A stretch of 44,080 nucleotides of DNA. Source: DATGMP01 sp035293565 (lineage in GTDB: Bacteria > Pseudomonadota > Alphaproteobacteria > BOG-932 > Roseiterribacteraceae). This document shows positions 32,474 through 40,498 of the stretch, piece by piece. Numbering within the stretch: the stretch's first letter is position 1; every line of letters begins with the position of its first letter. The position numbers and the translations under genes were made by a program. Location: assembly GCA_035293565.1 (NCBI GenBank), contig DATGMP010000078.1, positions 1-44,080 on the forward strand, read 5' to 3'. The notes under the pieces were generated by a model. The model did no database searches and had not been told where the DNA came from. It was given only the letters and a program-made list of their open reading frames with translations.

Positions 32474-33670
32474 TCAATCCAGCGGCCTCATGCGGCGCAC
32501 CTCCTGGTCGGAAGGCAGGTAATTGGCGCCATCTTCGTAAGCGAAATCGGTCATGGTGCCTTTGTCGTTCTTCACGGCGATCTTGCCGACAAACATACCC
32601 ATGGTGGATTGATGATCGATCTTGCGGAACGTGACCTTCCCCCACGGGCTTTCCGCCGAAAGCCCCTCCAGCGCGTCGATCATCTCTTCCGTGTCGGTGG
32701 ACTTCGCCTTCTCGATGGCCGCGGCAAGCGCCTTGATCGTGGTATAGCCGCTGACCGACCCGGCGCGCGGATAATCCCCGAAGCGCTTCTGATAGGCGGC
32801 GACGAAAGCTCGGTTGTTCGGCGTCTGGATTTCATCCCAGGGATAGCCGGTGACGATCCAGCCGACCGGCGCCTCGTCCTTGAGCGGATCGAGGAATTCG
32901 GGCTGACCGGTCAGCACGCTGACGACCGCCAGGCCACTGAAGAAATCGCGATCGTCGCCTTCGCGGATGAAGCGGACGAGGTCCGGGCCGAAAGTTGCGT
33001 TGAAAAGACCTTGCGGATGAGACGCGGAAAGCGCCTCGATGATCGCGCCGGCGTCGATCTTGCCCAAGCTGGGATATTGCTCCGCTACGAATGTCACATC
33101 GGGCCGCTTGGCAAGGAGCAGCTTCTTGAAATCATCCGCTGCCGAATGGCCGAACTCGTAGTTGGGCGCGACGATCGCCCATTGCTTGATGGGTAGTTTG
33201 GCAGCGCGCTCCGCCAGCATCGCTGTCTGCATGTAGGTGCTCGAGCGCACACGGAACGTATAGCGGTTTCCGCGTTGCCAGGTTATGGCGTCGCTTAACG
33301 CCTCCGGCGCCACGAAAAGCACCTTGTTCTTCTTTGCGAAATCCGATACCGCGAGTCCGACGTTGGAGAAGAACGTGCCGGTCAATGCGACCACTTTTTC
33401 ATTGAAGACGAGTTCGTTGGCCGCGCGCAGCGCATCGTCGGGCCGTCCGTTGTCGTCTCGGCTGATGATGACAAGCGGCCGTCCCAGAACGCCGCCCTTG
33501 TCATTGATCTGCTCGAGCGCCAGTGTGACGCCATTGCGATAGGGCACCGTGAAAGCGGGCATGGCCGAATAGCTGTTGATGTCGGCGATTTTGATCGGAT
33601 CCGCCGCGCGCACCTGCCCGATGCTTGTGAGACTCATCGCAAGGACCAGGGCAACTCCCAAGATCTTCAT
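32474..33670 (-). CDS. Liv-type ABC transporter substrate-binding protein
   Basis: Periplasmic binding protein (Peripla_BP_6) of 398 residues. The Sec signal peptide begins MKILGVALVLAMSL and is cleaved after QVRA near residue 22. The mature start is DPIKIADINSYSAMPAF, followed by the first-domain pattern EQINDKGGVLGRPLVIISRD (about 53-72). GGGGAGGAG lies 4 bases before the ATG at 33670. It leads the transporter genes and follows the metallo-beta-lactamase-fold gene by 100 bases. The ligand is unknown but should be the substrate of the surrounding ring-cleavage and deamination genes. Confidence 0.91.
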   Translation of the reverse strand: MKILGVALVLAMSLTSIGQVRAADPIKIADINSYSAMPAFTVPYRNGVTLALEQINDKGGVLGRPLVIISRDDNGRPDDALRAANELVFNEKVVALTGTFFSNVGLAVSDFAKKNKVLFVAPEALSDAITWQRGNRYTFRVRSSTYMQTAMLAERAAKLPIKQWAIVAPNYEFGHSAADDFKKLLLAKRPDVTFVAEQYPSLGKIDAGAIIEALSASHPQGLFNATFGPDLVRFIREGDDRDFFSGLAVVSVLTGQPEFLDPLKDEAPVGWIVTGYPWDEIQTPNNRAFVAAYQKRFGDYPRAGSVSGYTTIKALAAAIEKAKSTDTEEMIDALEGLSAESPWGKVTFRKIDHQSTMGMFVGKIAVKNDKGTMTDFAYEDGANYLPSDQEVRRMRPLD

Positions 33671-33770
33671 TGCACTCCTCCCCATAGATGCCGCGCCGGC
33701 TGTCGCCATGACGGTTGAATCAGTATGCCGGGCCGGGGTTTTCTCGCGTGTTTTGTGATCCGGCACGGTC

Positions 33771-34676
33771 CTAGTTCCGCGCAGCCGATGCAGGCGGGCT
33801 CAAGGCACAGGCGCCCCCGAGGCGTGATCGCTCACCCGCCGCGAGATGGATTTCCGCGACGGGGTGAAGACCAGCAATCCAACTCGGATGGCGCGAATAA
33901 ATCTGCATGTCGTGGCCGGGCACGATCCGCTGCAGGCGATCCTCGCCGACCAAGGCCCGCAGCCGCTCATAAGCCGCCATGAGATTCCACGGGTTGCCCT
34001 GGAGATAGCCGGGCGGCCACATGCGTTCGATATTGGCATACCAATAGACACAGTCGCCGGCGACGACATAGGGCCCGGACGCGGTTTCGACTTCGACCCA
34101 TTGCGAGCCGAAAGTGTGGCTGTCGGCAGCGAGCCGGCAATGCACGCCGGCGCTGATCTCCGCGTCGCCATCGACGAAGTCGACCTGCCCATCGGCCGCC
34201 GCGCGTTCAAATAGACGAAACGCCTCGATGTCCATGGAGGAGAGCTTCCATTGCTGCTTGCCCAGGCCGACATCGGCAATCTTCGCAAGTTCTTCCTTCC
34301 ACATGTCATACTCGCGGCGCTGGCAAATGATGCGCGCATTCGGAAACGCCTTGAAATTGCCCGCGTGGTCGAAATGCAGATGCGTCAGCACCACAAGATT
34401 GATGTCTTCCGGGCGGAACCCTGCCTTGCCGAGGACGACCGCCGGCATCTCGATACCTTCAAAGGAACGGCCGGTCATCGAGACGCCGCTCTCGAAGCCT
34501 GTGTCCACAAGAATAAGGCGCCTCGTCGCCATGGATGGACCGGTGGCGATCAGGCTGTAATGCATCGGGATCTCGACAAGTCCCTGATTGCTGCAGATTG
34601 GGCAGCCCCCGAAAAAGTCGGCGGGCACGCGTCCGCGCGCAAAACAGAAATTCCAAATCGAGTGATCGTGCGGCAT
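33771..34676 (-). CDS. metallo-beta-lactamase-fold hydrolase
   Basis: A 301-residue metal hydrolase of the lactonase-like branch. The metal motif THLHFDH is complete (H99, H101, D103, H104), with a further His in AADSHTFG, Asp in VVAGDCVYW and His in IVPGHDMQ. The N-terminus has a FGGCPICSNQG stretch (about 22-32) that is unusual for the fold and may bind a metal or interact with a partner. The ATG at 34676 is preceded by a weak AGAGAA; a longer in-frame start at 34712 has its purine tract too close. In this operon it could open a lactone or thioester intermediate. The 152-base gap upstream (34677-34828) shows nothing I can name. Confidence 0.85.
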   Translation of the reverse strand: MPHDHSIWNFCFARGRVPADFFGGCPICSNQGLVEIPMHYSLIATGPSMATRRLILVDTGFESGVSMTGRSFEGIEMPAVVLGKAGFRPEDINLVVLTHLHFDHAGNFKAFPNARIICQRREYDMWKEELAKIADVGLGKQQWKLSSMDIEAFRLFERAAADGQVDFVDGDAEISAGVHCRLAADSHTFGSQWVEVETASGPYVVAGDCVYWYANIERMWPPGYLQGNPWNLMAAYERLRALVGEDRLQRIVPGHDMQIYSRHPSWIAGLHPVAEIHLAAGERSRLGGACALSPPASAARN

Positions 34677-34828
34677 AAGATTCTCTGGCCTTCGTGCCCG
34701 ATGGATGACCATTCTCCGCGGCAGCCGGTCTTGTTTCCCTTCTCACCTAGCGCATTATCGGTATCGCGAATTCCGCGCCGTCGCGGATGCCGGTGGACCA
34801 GCAAGCCCGCGACGTCTTTGGAACGGCC

Positions 34829-35500
34829 TCACGATGCGACCGCATTGACGTCCCCCCAAAGGCGCGCGACCTCGGCGAGAGGCACGACGTCGCCCAGGAG
34901 TGAGCGTATAGCGGCGAGCGTCGCCTCGTGCGCGGCCGCGGTATGCGACGCGACGCAATCCTCGGCGACGACGCAGTAATAGCCGAGCGCATGAGCGTGG
35001 CGCAGAGTCGCTTCCACGCAGACATTCGTCTGAACTCCCGACAAGAGGATGGTACGGACACCCAGCGCACGGCATTCGGCATCGAGAGAGGTGCCGACGA
35101 AGCCGTCGTAGCAGCGCTTTTCGATGATCCGTTCGTTCGGCGCCGGACGGGGACCATACCAGTCGTAGCCCCAAGTGCCGGGAATACAGCAACCATCGCT
35201 GATCCCGTGCTCGACCAAGCGGGCGCGCATGTTTTCCGGAAGGCCTGAGGGTTCGTAGTTCGCTCGCAGCCAGAGCACCGGCACGCCCGTGGCACGCGCC
35301 ACTGCTACCAGCCGGTCGATTGGCTCGGCCACCCTGCGGCAAGCGCCCGCGTCTTTCTTGATGACCCGCTCGATAAAGCCGCCAGCGCCGCAGAAGTCGT
35401 TCTGCATGTCGACAACCAGAAGCACCGTATGCCGGGGCGCCACCCGCTCGCTCAGCGCGAGCAGCAGGTCATCGCGCCGGCCGAGCCCCGCCGCCGTCAC
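34829..35500 (-). CDS. RutB-like isochorismatase-family cysteine amidohydrolase
   Basis: Cysteine hydrolase of 223 residues with the complete D-K-C triad: D31 (LLVVDMQND), K128 (IIEKRCYDGF) and C161 (GVQTNVCVEATLR). The segments GTWGYDW, RCYDGFVGTSLD and TNVCVE..LR place it near RutB (ureidoacrylate amidohydrolase); maleamate and biuret hydrolases are more distant options. It hydrolyses an amide or carbamoyl C-N bond to give ammonia. The GTG start overlaps the stop of the LigB-like gene (GTGA). A longer in-frame extension exists but lies inside that gene. Confidence 0.86.
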   Translation of the reverse strand: MTAAGLGRRDDLLLALSERVAPRHTVLLVVDMQNDFCGAGGFIERVIKKDAGACRRVAEPIDRLVAVARATGVPVLWLRANYEPSGLPENMRARLVEHGISDGCCIPGTWGYDWYGPRPAPNERIIEKRCYDGFVGTSLDAECRALGVRTILLSGVQTNVCVEATLRHAHALGYYCVVAEDCVASHTAAAHEATLAAIRSLLGDVVPLAEVARLWGDVNAVAS

Positions 35501-36339
35501 GCGGCGATATTCCAGTCGACGCCCCCCATACCGCACCGGAGCGGGACCGACGGCACATAGAAGATAGGTTCGGCTGCTTTGCCCCCGGCCGCGCCGAGTG
35601 CCACGAGCCACGCCAGAAGCTCCACCGTGCCGCCATCCCCGGCGGCAATCATCTTCTCGACCGTGACCTCCCGCAGGACGCGTTCGACATCGCCCGTGGC
35701 CAGCGTCTCCAAGAACCAACGGTCGAACTTTTCATCGACCGCAAAGTATTTGGGCCCTCCAGGATCGTGCGAGAGCCCACCGGTTGCCATGATCGCCACG
35801 CGTTCCGGCCCCCGCCATGCGCGGATCACGTCAGCGAGAACGCGGCCAAATTCGACGCAGCGCGCCGGCGCCGGCAACGGCGGCACGACGCAGTTCATGT
35901 GGATCGGCACCAGCGGCACGTCGTGCCCGGGCGTCAGGAAGTTCAGCGGCACCGACCAGTTGTCGTCGAACTCGAGCACGTCCGAGAAGGCGAGATTGAC
36001 GCCCTTCCAGGCGCATTCGCGCACGATCGCGCGCGCGAGTTCACGGTGGCCGGCAACCTCGTAGCTCGGCACGTTCACCCAGTCGCGGAACCATTCGGCC
36101 GGCCCGCGCCAACGCTCAGCGGTGCCGACACACCAGTCCGGAATATTCTCGAGACGGAAGTTGAGCAGATGGTCATTGGCGATGCCGACGATCACGTCGG
36201 GCTTGGCGGCGCGCAGCCGATCGGCCATGCGCGCGTAGCCGGCCAGAAGCTCGTCCCGTTCGTGTTCCGGCGCCTTGTCGAGCCACCCCGTGGCACCCGG
36301 CGCGTGGGCGAGCGCGATGATCGAGACGATTTCCGCCAT
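35497..36339 (-). CDS. LigB-like class III extradiol dioxygenase, large subunit
   Basis: Catalytic subunit of a type II extradiol dioxygenase, 280 residues. The Fe(II) ligands match LigB of protocatechuate 4,5-dioxygenase: H12 (ALAHAPG), H57 (ANDHLLN) and E240 (GDGGTVELLAW), with the catalytic base H191 (TGGLSHDPGG). It cleaves a catechol-type, gallate-type or 2-aminophenol-type ring next to the hydroxyls. AGGAGGCG precedes the ATG at 36339. The small LigA-like subunit is encoded 12 bases upstream and the RutB-like gene overlaps its stop. The substrate is not readable; the linked deaminase and amidohydrolase favour a nitrogen-bearing ring. Confidence 0.9.
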   Translation of the reverse strand: MAEIVSIIALAHAPGATGWLDKAPEHERDELLAGYARMADRLRAAKPDVIVGIANDHLLNFRLENIPDWCVGTAERWRGPAEWFRDWVNVPSYEVAGHRELARAIVRECAWKGVNLAFSDVLEFDDNWSVPLNFLTPGHDVPLVPIHMNCVVPPLPAPARCVEFGRVLADVIRAWRGPERVAIMATGGLSHDPGGPKYFAVDEKFDRWFLETLATGDVERVLREVTVEKMIAAGDGGTVELLAWLVALGAAGGKAAEPIFYVPSVPLRCGMGGVDWNIAA

Positions 36340-36351
36340 GTGGCTCGCCTC

Positions 36352-36636
36352 CTATTTGAGCATCTTTTGCGCGTATAGCTGGGCCGCGGCGCTTTCATTG
36401 TGGTTATAGCTGGCGCCGCGAAACAGCCGCGCGATCTGCGGGAGGAAGTAGGGGTGAACGCCCAGCTCGCCCAGCCGCTCCAGATCGGCCGCGCGCAGCG
36501 CGCGGCACTCCTCGTCAGAGAGCCCATACTCTCGCATCAGCCCGTCGAGATCAGCGAGAAAGCGTTCTCGCAGCCCGGCATCGCGCCGCACCTCGAAAAT
36601 GAGCCGATTGCATGGCAGCGTCTTGTCTGTTTGCAT
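36352..36636 (-). CDS. LigA-like extradiol dioxygenase small subunit
   Basis: A 94-residue all-helical protein of the LigA family, shorter than the ~139-residue LigA of protocatechuate 4,5-dioxygenase. The family core DLDGLMREYGLSDEECRALR (about 28-47) is clear, as is HPYFLPQIARLFRG (about 60-73), and the C-terminus is rich in helix-forming residues. It should cap the active site of the LigB-like subunit. The ATG at 36636 is uncertain: an in-frame TTG nine bases upstream follows GGAGGG better, and a GTG at 36684 is also possible. It is the first gene of the long minus-strand operon that ends at 28046, divergent from a GntR regulator. Confidence 0.78.
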   Translation of the reverse strand: MQTDKTLPCNRLIFEVRRDAGLRERFLADLDGLMREYGLSDEECRALRAADLERLGELGVHPYFLPQIARLFRGASYNHNESAAAQLYAQKMLK

Positions 36637-36709
36637 GATGCCCAAGGCAAGCCCTCCCGCCGGCAAGCGTCGAATGCGCTGCACCTTGCGCCTTATATCT
36701 TCGAAGCTA

Positions 36710-36738
36710 TAATCGAATGCGTCAAGAGTAATCGATTA
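36710..36738. promoter_or_regulatory. TAATCGA direct repeat and palindrome, candidate GntR operator
   Basis: taatcga occurs at 36710-36716 and again at 36729-36735, 19 bases apart (about two helical turns). The second copy is part of a perfect 10-bp palindrome, taatcgatta (36729-36738). Both lie in the 178-base space between the LigA-like start and the GntR start, the expected place for an operator controlling both arms. Confidence 0.5.
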
Positions 36739-36814
36739 TTCATGTGCAGAGACCATCCGGCCTGGCGTCTCCGCCACCGGGCGACAGCCTCTAGTGAGCG
36801 GGTTCGACGCTGCG

Positions 36815-37528
36815 ATGACGCTACCCATGACGAATCTCGCCAAGACCGTTGACATTGCTGAGTCGGGGAGGAACTTGGCGAACAGCATCGCCACGCAGTT
36901 GCGGACCGATATCGTTTCCGGCGCGCTCCGGCCCGACACCAAGCTGTCGATCGACGAGTTGCGCAGCCGCTATGGCGTGAGCCTGTCGCCGCTGCGTGAG
37001 GCGCTGTCGCGGCTCTCCGCCGAAGGCTTCGTCGTGCTCGAGGACAAGAAGGGATTCCGCGTCGCGCCCGTCTCGCGCGACAATTGTCTCGAAGTGGCTC
37101 GGCTACAGGAGCTGCTGGAGACCCAGGCGCTGACCCATTCGGTGAAGAAGGGCGATGCGGCTTGGGAAGAGCAGATCGTCGCTGCTTACCACAGCCTCTC
37201 GCGCTTGGAGCGTGCGGAGCGCAAGGACGGCGCTGGCGTCGATGCATGGGAGCAGCAGCATCGGCGTTTCCATGCCGCATTGATCGCTGCCTGCGGCATG
37301 CCCCTGCTCCTGACCTTCTGCGCCGCGCTGCATGATTTTGCCGCACGGTATCGTCGACTGTTCCTGGCATCCCATCCTTTTGATTCGGACGTCCCGGGCG
37401 AACACAGGGCGATCATGGATGCGGCGCTCGATCGGAATGCGAAGAAGGCCTGCAGCCTGCTGGCAACTCATTTCGAGCGGACTGCCCAGAACATCCTCTC
37501 CGCCCTCGACAGCCCGCAATTGCCCTGA
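36815..37528 (+). CDS. GntR-family (FCD) transcriptional regulator
   Basis: A 237-residue regulator. The N-terminal winged helix holds LRTDIVSGALRPDTKLSIDELRS with the recognition helix GVSLSPLREALSRL (about 62-75) and a wing ending GFRVAPVS. The C-terminal FCD domain has its usual metal/ligand residues (ELLETQALTHSV, QQHRRFHAALI, GEHRAIMDAAL with conserved His). It diverges from the LigA/LigB operon and lies 66 bases before the ACMSD-like amidohydrolase, so it probably represses both until an aromatic or carboxylic effector binds. The exact start is uncertain: the GTG at 36794 and ATGs at 36815 and 36827 are all in frame and none has a good ribosome-binding site. Confidence 0.88.
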   Translation: MTLPMTNLAKTVDIAESGRNLANSIATQLRTDIVSGALRPDTKLSIDELRSRYGVSLSPLREALSRLSAEGFVVLEDKKGFRVAPVSRDNCLEVARLQELLETQALTHSVKKGDAAWEEQIVAAYHSLSRLERAERKDGAGVDAWEQQHRRFHAALIAACGMPLLLTFCAALHDFAARYRRLFLASHPFDSDVPGEHRAIMDAALDRNAKKACSLLATHFERTAQNILSALDSPQLP

Positions 37529-37594
37529 AGTGGGCCTGAGCGCGATGCCGAGACCACCGACATCCTCGAGCAGCACAGCCGCGGTTCCACGATC

Positions 37595-38551
37595 ATGACG
37601 CCCTATCGGGTCGACGTTCATCACCACATCCTGCCGCCCCGATATGTCGCCGAGGTGGGCACGTCGCGCATCGGCCCGCTGATCGTGGCCGGCAAGACGC
37701 CGGAATGGTCACCCGCCCAATCGATCGAAGCGATGGACCGCAACGGCATCCTCACGGCGGTCACGTCGATCTCCGCGCCGGGCCTGTGGTTTGGGGATGC
37801 CAACGCCGCCGCGGACCTTGCGCGGCACTGCAACGACTATGCGGCCTCGATGCGGCAAGAACATCCGGGCCGGTTTGGCATGTTTGCGAGCCTGCCTTTG
37901 CCCGATATCGACGCAAGCCTGAAAGAGATCGCCTATGCATTGGACACGCTCCATGCCGACGGGTTCGGTCTCCTGACCAATTACGGCGGGCGTTATCCGG
38001 GCGAAGCGGCCTTCGTCCCGATCTTCGATGAACTCGATCGGCGCGGCGCCGTGGTGTATTTCCATCCGGCGGCAGCGCCTTGCAGCACATGCCTGCCCGA
38101 GATCCCAGCCGCGACGCTCGATTTCCCCTTCGACACGACACGTGCCGTCACCAGCTTGCTTTACAGCGGCACATTCGCGCGTTGCCGCAACATTCGCTTT
38201 ATTTTCTCGCATGCGGGCGGAACCGTTCCCTTTCTCGCCGAGCGGATCGCGCGGCTTGCGGTGCGGCCCGAGTACAAGAAGCATGTGCCGGATGGCGTAA
38301 TCGCCGAGCTGCAAAGGCTGCATTACGACACCGCCCTGTCGGCGAACCGCTCGACGTTCCGCTCCTTGATGCATCTGGTTCCTGCCTCGCAGATCCTGTT
38401 CGGCAGCGACTATCCCTTTGCGCCGGAGTCGACGATGGTTGCCACGGTGCGCGGCCTTGCGGAACTCGAGCTCGGCGCGGTGGATCTCCACGCGATCGAG
38501 CGGGACAACGCGCTGTGCCTCATGCCGATGCTCGCCGCCCAGCGGCGATGA
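37595..38551 (+). CDS. ACMSD-like amidohydrolase-2 family decarboxylase/hydrolase
   Basis: A 318-residue TIM-barrel metal enzyme of the amidohydrolase-2 family (ACMSD, gamma-resorcylate and 6-methylsalicylate decarboxylases, PicC). Metal and catalytic residues align: H9 and H11 (DVHHHILPP), H157 (VVYFHPAA), H206 (FIFSHAGGT) and D272 (LFGSDYPF). Most relatives decarboxylate an aromatic or muconate acid without O2. In the 3-hydroxyanthranilate route ACMSD acts right after the dioxygenase found here at 28046, but the sequence looks closer to the aromatic-acid decarboxylase branch. It follows the GntR gene in the same direction. No clear ribosome-binding site is visible. Confidence 0.87.
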   Translation: MTPYRVDVHHHILPPRYVAEVGTSRIGPLIVAGKTPEWSPAQSIEAMDRNGILTAVTSISAPGLWFGDANAAADLARHCNDYAASMRQEHPGRFGMFASLPLPDIDASLKEIAYALDTLHADGFGLLTNYGGRYPGEAAFVPIFDELDRRGAVVYFHPAAAPCSTCLPEIPAATLDFPFDTTRAVTSLLYSGTFARCRNIRFIFSHAGGTVPFLAERIARLAVRPEYKKHVPDGVIAELQRLHYDTALSANRSTFRSLMHLVPASQILFGSDYPFAPESTMVATVRGLAELELGAVDLHAIERDNALCLMPMLAAQRR

Positions 38552-38589
38552 TGCCCCTCGCGTCGCGCGCTTCGCACCAGCGCCTTTGG

Positions 38590-39438
38590 TCAAGGCCGAC
38601 GTGAAGGCTGAAGCGCCGTGCCTATCGCCGTCGCGACGACCTCGGCTTCCCGCTCCAGCAGCGCTTCGCCGCGCTCGCGGCTTGCCGCGGCGGGATTTCC
38701 GAGATAGCCGAGCGGTGTCGCACGCAGCGCATGCTCGTCCCCTTTGCGCCATTCCGCGAGGTCGGGCGGGCCGAAATTGGTCGGCGCGAGCCTGGGCAGG
38801 ACGTCATGGCGGACCGCCTCCGGACAGATGGCCCAGACGAGCGACGTCTCCCAATCACCAGCATGGACATCGATATACTTGCCGCCGGGGGGAGATTGGC
38901 CCGGCGAGATCGCAAGATGCGGGTCGGCCGGATCGAAGCCAAGTCGGTCAAGCGCGCTCTGCGACACCACCATACGCCCGGCGATAGCGGCGGCTTCGCT
39001 CCCCTGCCTCACGCCTTGCAAAATCGTCTGGTTATGCACAGCGTCGCCATGACCTGAAAGACAGAACACCGAGGTGAAGCCATCCTTTTTGAGGCTGGCG
39101 AACACGTCTTTCATGAGTTCGATCATGACGGCCGGCCGCACGACGAAGGAGCCCGTGAATCGGCCGGTCACATGGTTCACGCCCCAATAGAAGGGCGGAA
39201 CGATGACGCTTTCGATGCCCCGCTGGCTCAGCAGCCGTCGCGCCCGCTGAAGAACCGCAGAAGGCACATAGACATCGGTGGCGAGCGGCAGGTGCGGCCC
39301 ATGCTGCTCAATGACACCGAGCGCCCAAAGGGCGATTGCCCCGGCCTTGGCAGCCCGTTCGACCTCGGGGAATGTCATGTCCGCCATCGTGTCTTGGAAG
39401 ACCGAGCGCCCCGATCCAGCCGATCCGTTCTGTAGCAT
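38590..39438 (-). CDS. creatininase-family amidohydrolase
   Basis: A 282-residue protein of the creatinine amidohydrolase family. The metal signature GVIEQHGPHLPLATD gives E44, H46 and D55. A second motif, CLSGHGDAVHNQ, gives H130 and has Asp at 132 where creatininase, as I recall, has Glu122. Family members open cyclic amides or act on formamide groups (creatinine, mycofactocin MftE, FAPy deformylase). AAGGGG precedes the ATG at 39438. It is convergent with the ACMSD-like gene, 38 bases apart, and may be a separate unit. The N-terminal 18 residues are poorly conserved, so a later start is possible. Confidence 0.86.
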   Translation of the reverse strand: MLQNGSAGSGRSVFQDTMADMTFPEVERAAKAGAIALWALGVIEQHGPHLPLATDVYVPSAVLQRARRLLSQRGIESVIVPPFYWGVNHVTGRFTGSFVVRPAVMIELMKDVFASLKKDGFTSVFCLSGHGDAVHNQTILQGVRQGSEAAAIAGRMVVSQSALDRLGFDPADPHLAISPGQSPPGGKYIDVHAGDWETSLVWAICPEAVRHDVLPRLAPTNFGPPDLAEWRKGDEHALRATPLGYLGNPAAASRERGEALLEREAEVVATAIGTALQPSRRP

Positions 39439-39520
39439 TCCGATACCCCTTCAGTCCTGCCAATCGGGCCCTGCTCACCGGCTGCACGATGGCCGAGTGG
39501 CTCCAAGACTATGCTCCTAG

Positions 39521-39637
39521 TTGACCTCCTTCGAGGATCATCTGCGGCGGCCGCCGCTCATTGCCATCCCGCGCGGCCTTACGCCCGAGGAAGCGGAGCC
39601 GGTGGGTGCAGCCCTGATCGGTGGGCGGCATCGGTGA
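39521..39637 (+). pseudogene. remnant of a 2-dehydro-3-deoxyphosphogalactonate (KDPGal) aldolase gene
   Basis: A 38-codon frame, starting with TTG and ending in TGA, translates to a stretch (PPLIAIPRGLTPEEAEPVGA at residues about 11-30) that matches the N-terminus of DgoA/KDPG-type aldolases, usually LIAILRGxTPxEA. The frame ends abruptly just after the first helix and no catalytic Lys/Glu region follows. A short open tail at about 39664-39726 in another frame may be further debris. It is probably a truncated, non-functional fossil. The remaining sequence of 39439-39770 holds nothing else that I can support. Confidence 0.6.
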
Positions 39638-39770
39638 GACGAGCTTCGCCGGTTGGTTGTGCGGCGCAGGCGCTGTTTGCCGCGCTGGGGGAACACGCGG
39701 AAGCATCGGGCGAGCTGCTGAGCTGACGTACCCGGTCAGTGTCGCAGCTCGATCCCAGATTCGCGGTCTT

Positions 39771-40238
39771 CTAGAGGAGCTTCTCTTTCTCCCTCCTGAA
39801 TTGCTCGCCCAGCTTATCCAAGCCGTCATCATCGAACTCTTTTCGAGCGCTGGCAAAGCCGCGGCTTTCTTCCTCCCGTATGTGGTGGCGAACTAGCTCT
39901 TGCAGAACGGTCAGCCTGGCCGTCCACTGCTCGCTTTCCTTGCTCCGGCTGCGCGACAGCTCCTCGAGCTGCTCCTCGACAAGTTGGTGCTCAACATCGC
40001 CTTCTCGAGCGAACTTGCGCACCTCTTCATCTTTCGATCGCTCGAGCTTGCGGTAGAGGACCTTCGCCTCCGCATGAGAATGGGCAAGGAGTTTGGCTTT
40101 CATCTCGCGAAATATTTCGGCGCGCTGGCTATGACTGCGCACATCCAATATCCGCTCCAAAAGGGATGAGACCTCCCTATGGTCCGAATGAAGATCCTCT
40201 AAAATTCCCGTTCGGATCCCCAATACCTCTTTCAGCAT
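39771..40238 (-). CDS. hemerythrin HHE-domain protein
   Basis: A 155-residue four-helix-bundle protein with the diiron ligand pattern: H20 (LHSDHREV), H53 or H55 with E57 (LLAHSHAEAKVLY), H84 (VEHQLVEEQ) and H119 with E123 (VRHHIREEE). Such proteins bind O2, NO or iron and are often stress-induced in alphaproteobacteria. The C-terminal ~25 residues are highly charged. GGAGGAAG lies 3 bases before the ATG. A GGCAC-N16-CGTT element lies about 30 bases upstream and suggests weak EcfG control. Confidence 0.85.
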   Translation of the reverse strand: MLKEVLGIRTGILEDLHSDHREVSSLLERILDVRSHSQRAEIFREMKAKLLAHSHAEAKVLYRKLERSKDEEVRKFAREGDVEHQLVEEQLEELSRSRSKESEQWTARLTVLQELVRHHIREEESRGFASARKEFDDDGLDKLGEQFRREKEKLL

Positions 40239-40269
40239 GAGCTTCCTCCGTCAGGACCTACCAACGAAT

Positions 40270-40294
40270 AACGTCAGAAGACAGCCTTCGTGCC
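40270..40294 (-). promoter_or_regulatory. possible EcfG-type promoter of the hemerythrin gene
   Basis: On the minus strand GGCAC is separated by exactly 16 bases from CGTT, one mismatch from the alphaproteobacterial general-stress consensus GGAAC-N16/17-CGTT. It ends 31 bases before the start codon at 40238. Confidence 0.4.
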
Positions 40295-40498
40295 AACCGG
40301 CAGGCGAAAGGCGGGGCAGGCATGGGCGCAAACACTCATGACTGAAATCAGCAACGACCGCGAAGTGCGGAAGCGCCGGCCGTCAGGAAATCGCTCGACC
40401 AGCCCTGGTTCGGCCCCTGCGGCACCATGAGCGGTACGCTGCTGCCGGGTGCCCGCTTGCTTCCGCCGCGCCTACCGCTTGGCCGTCACTGGGCAGGA

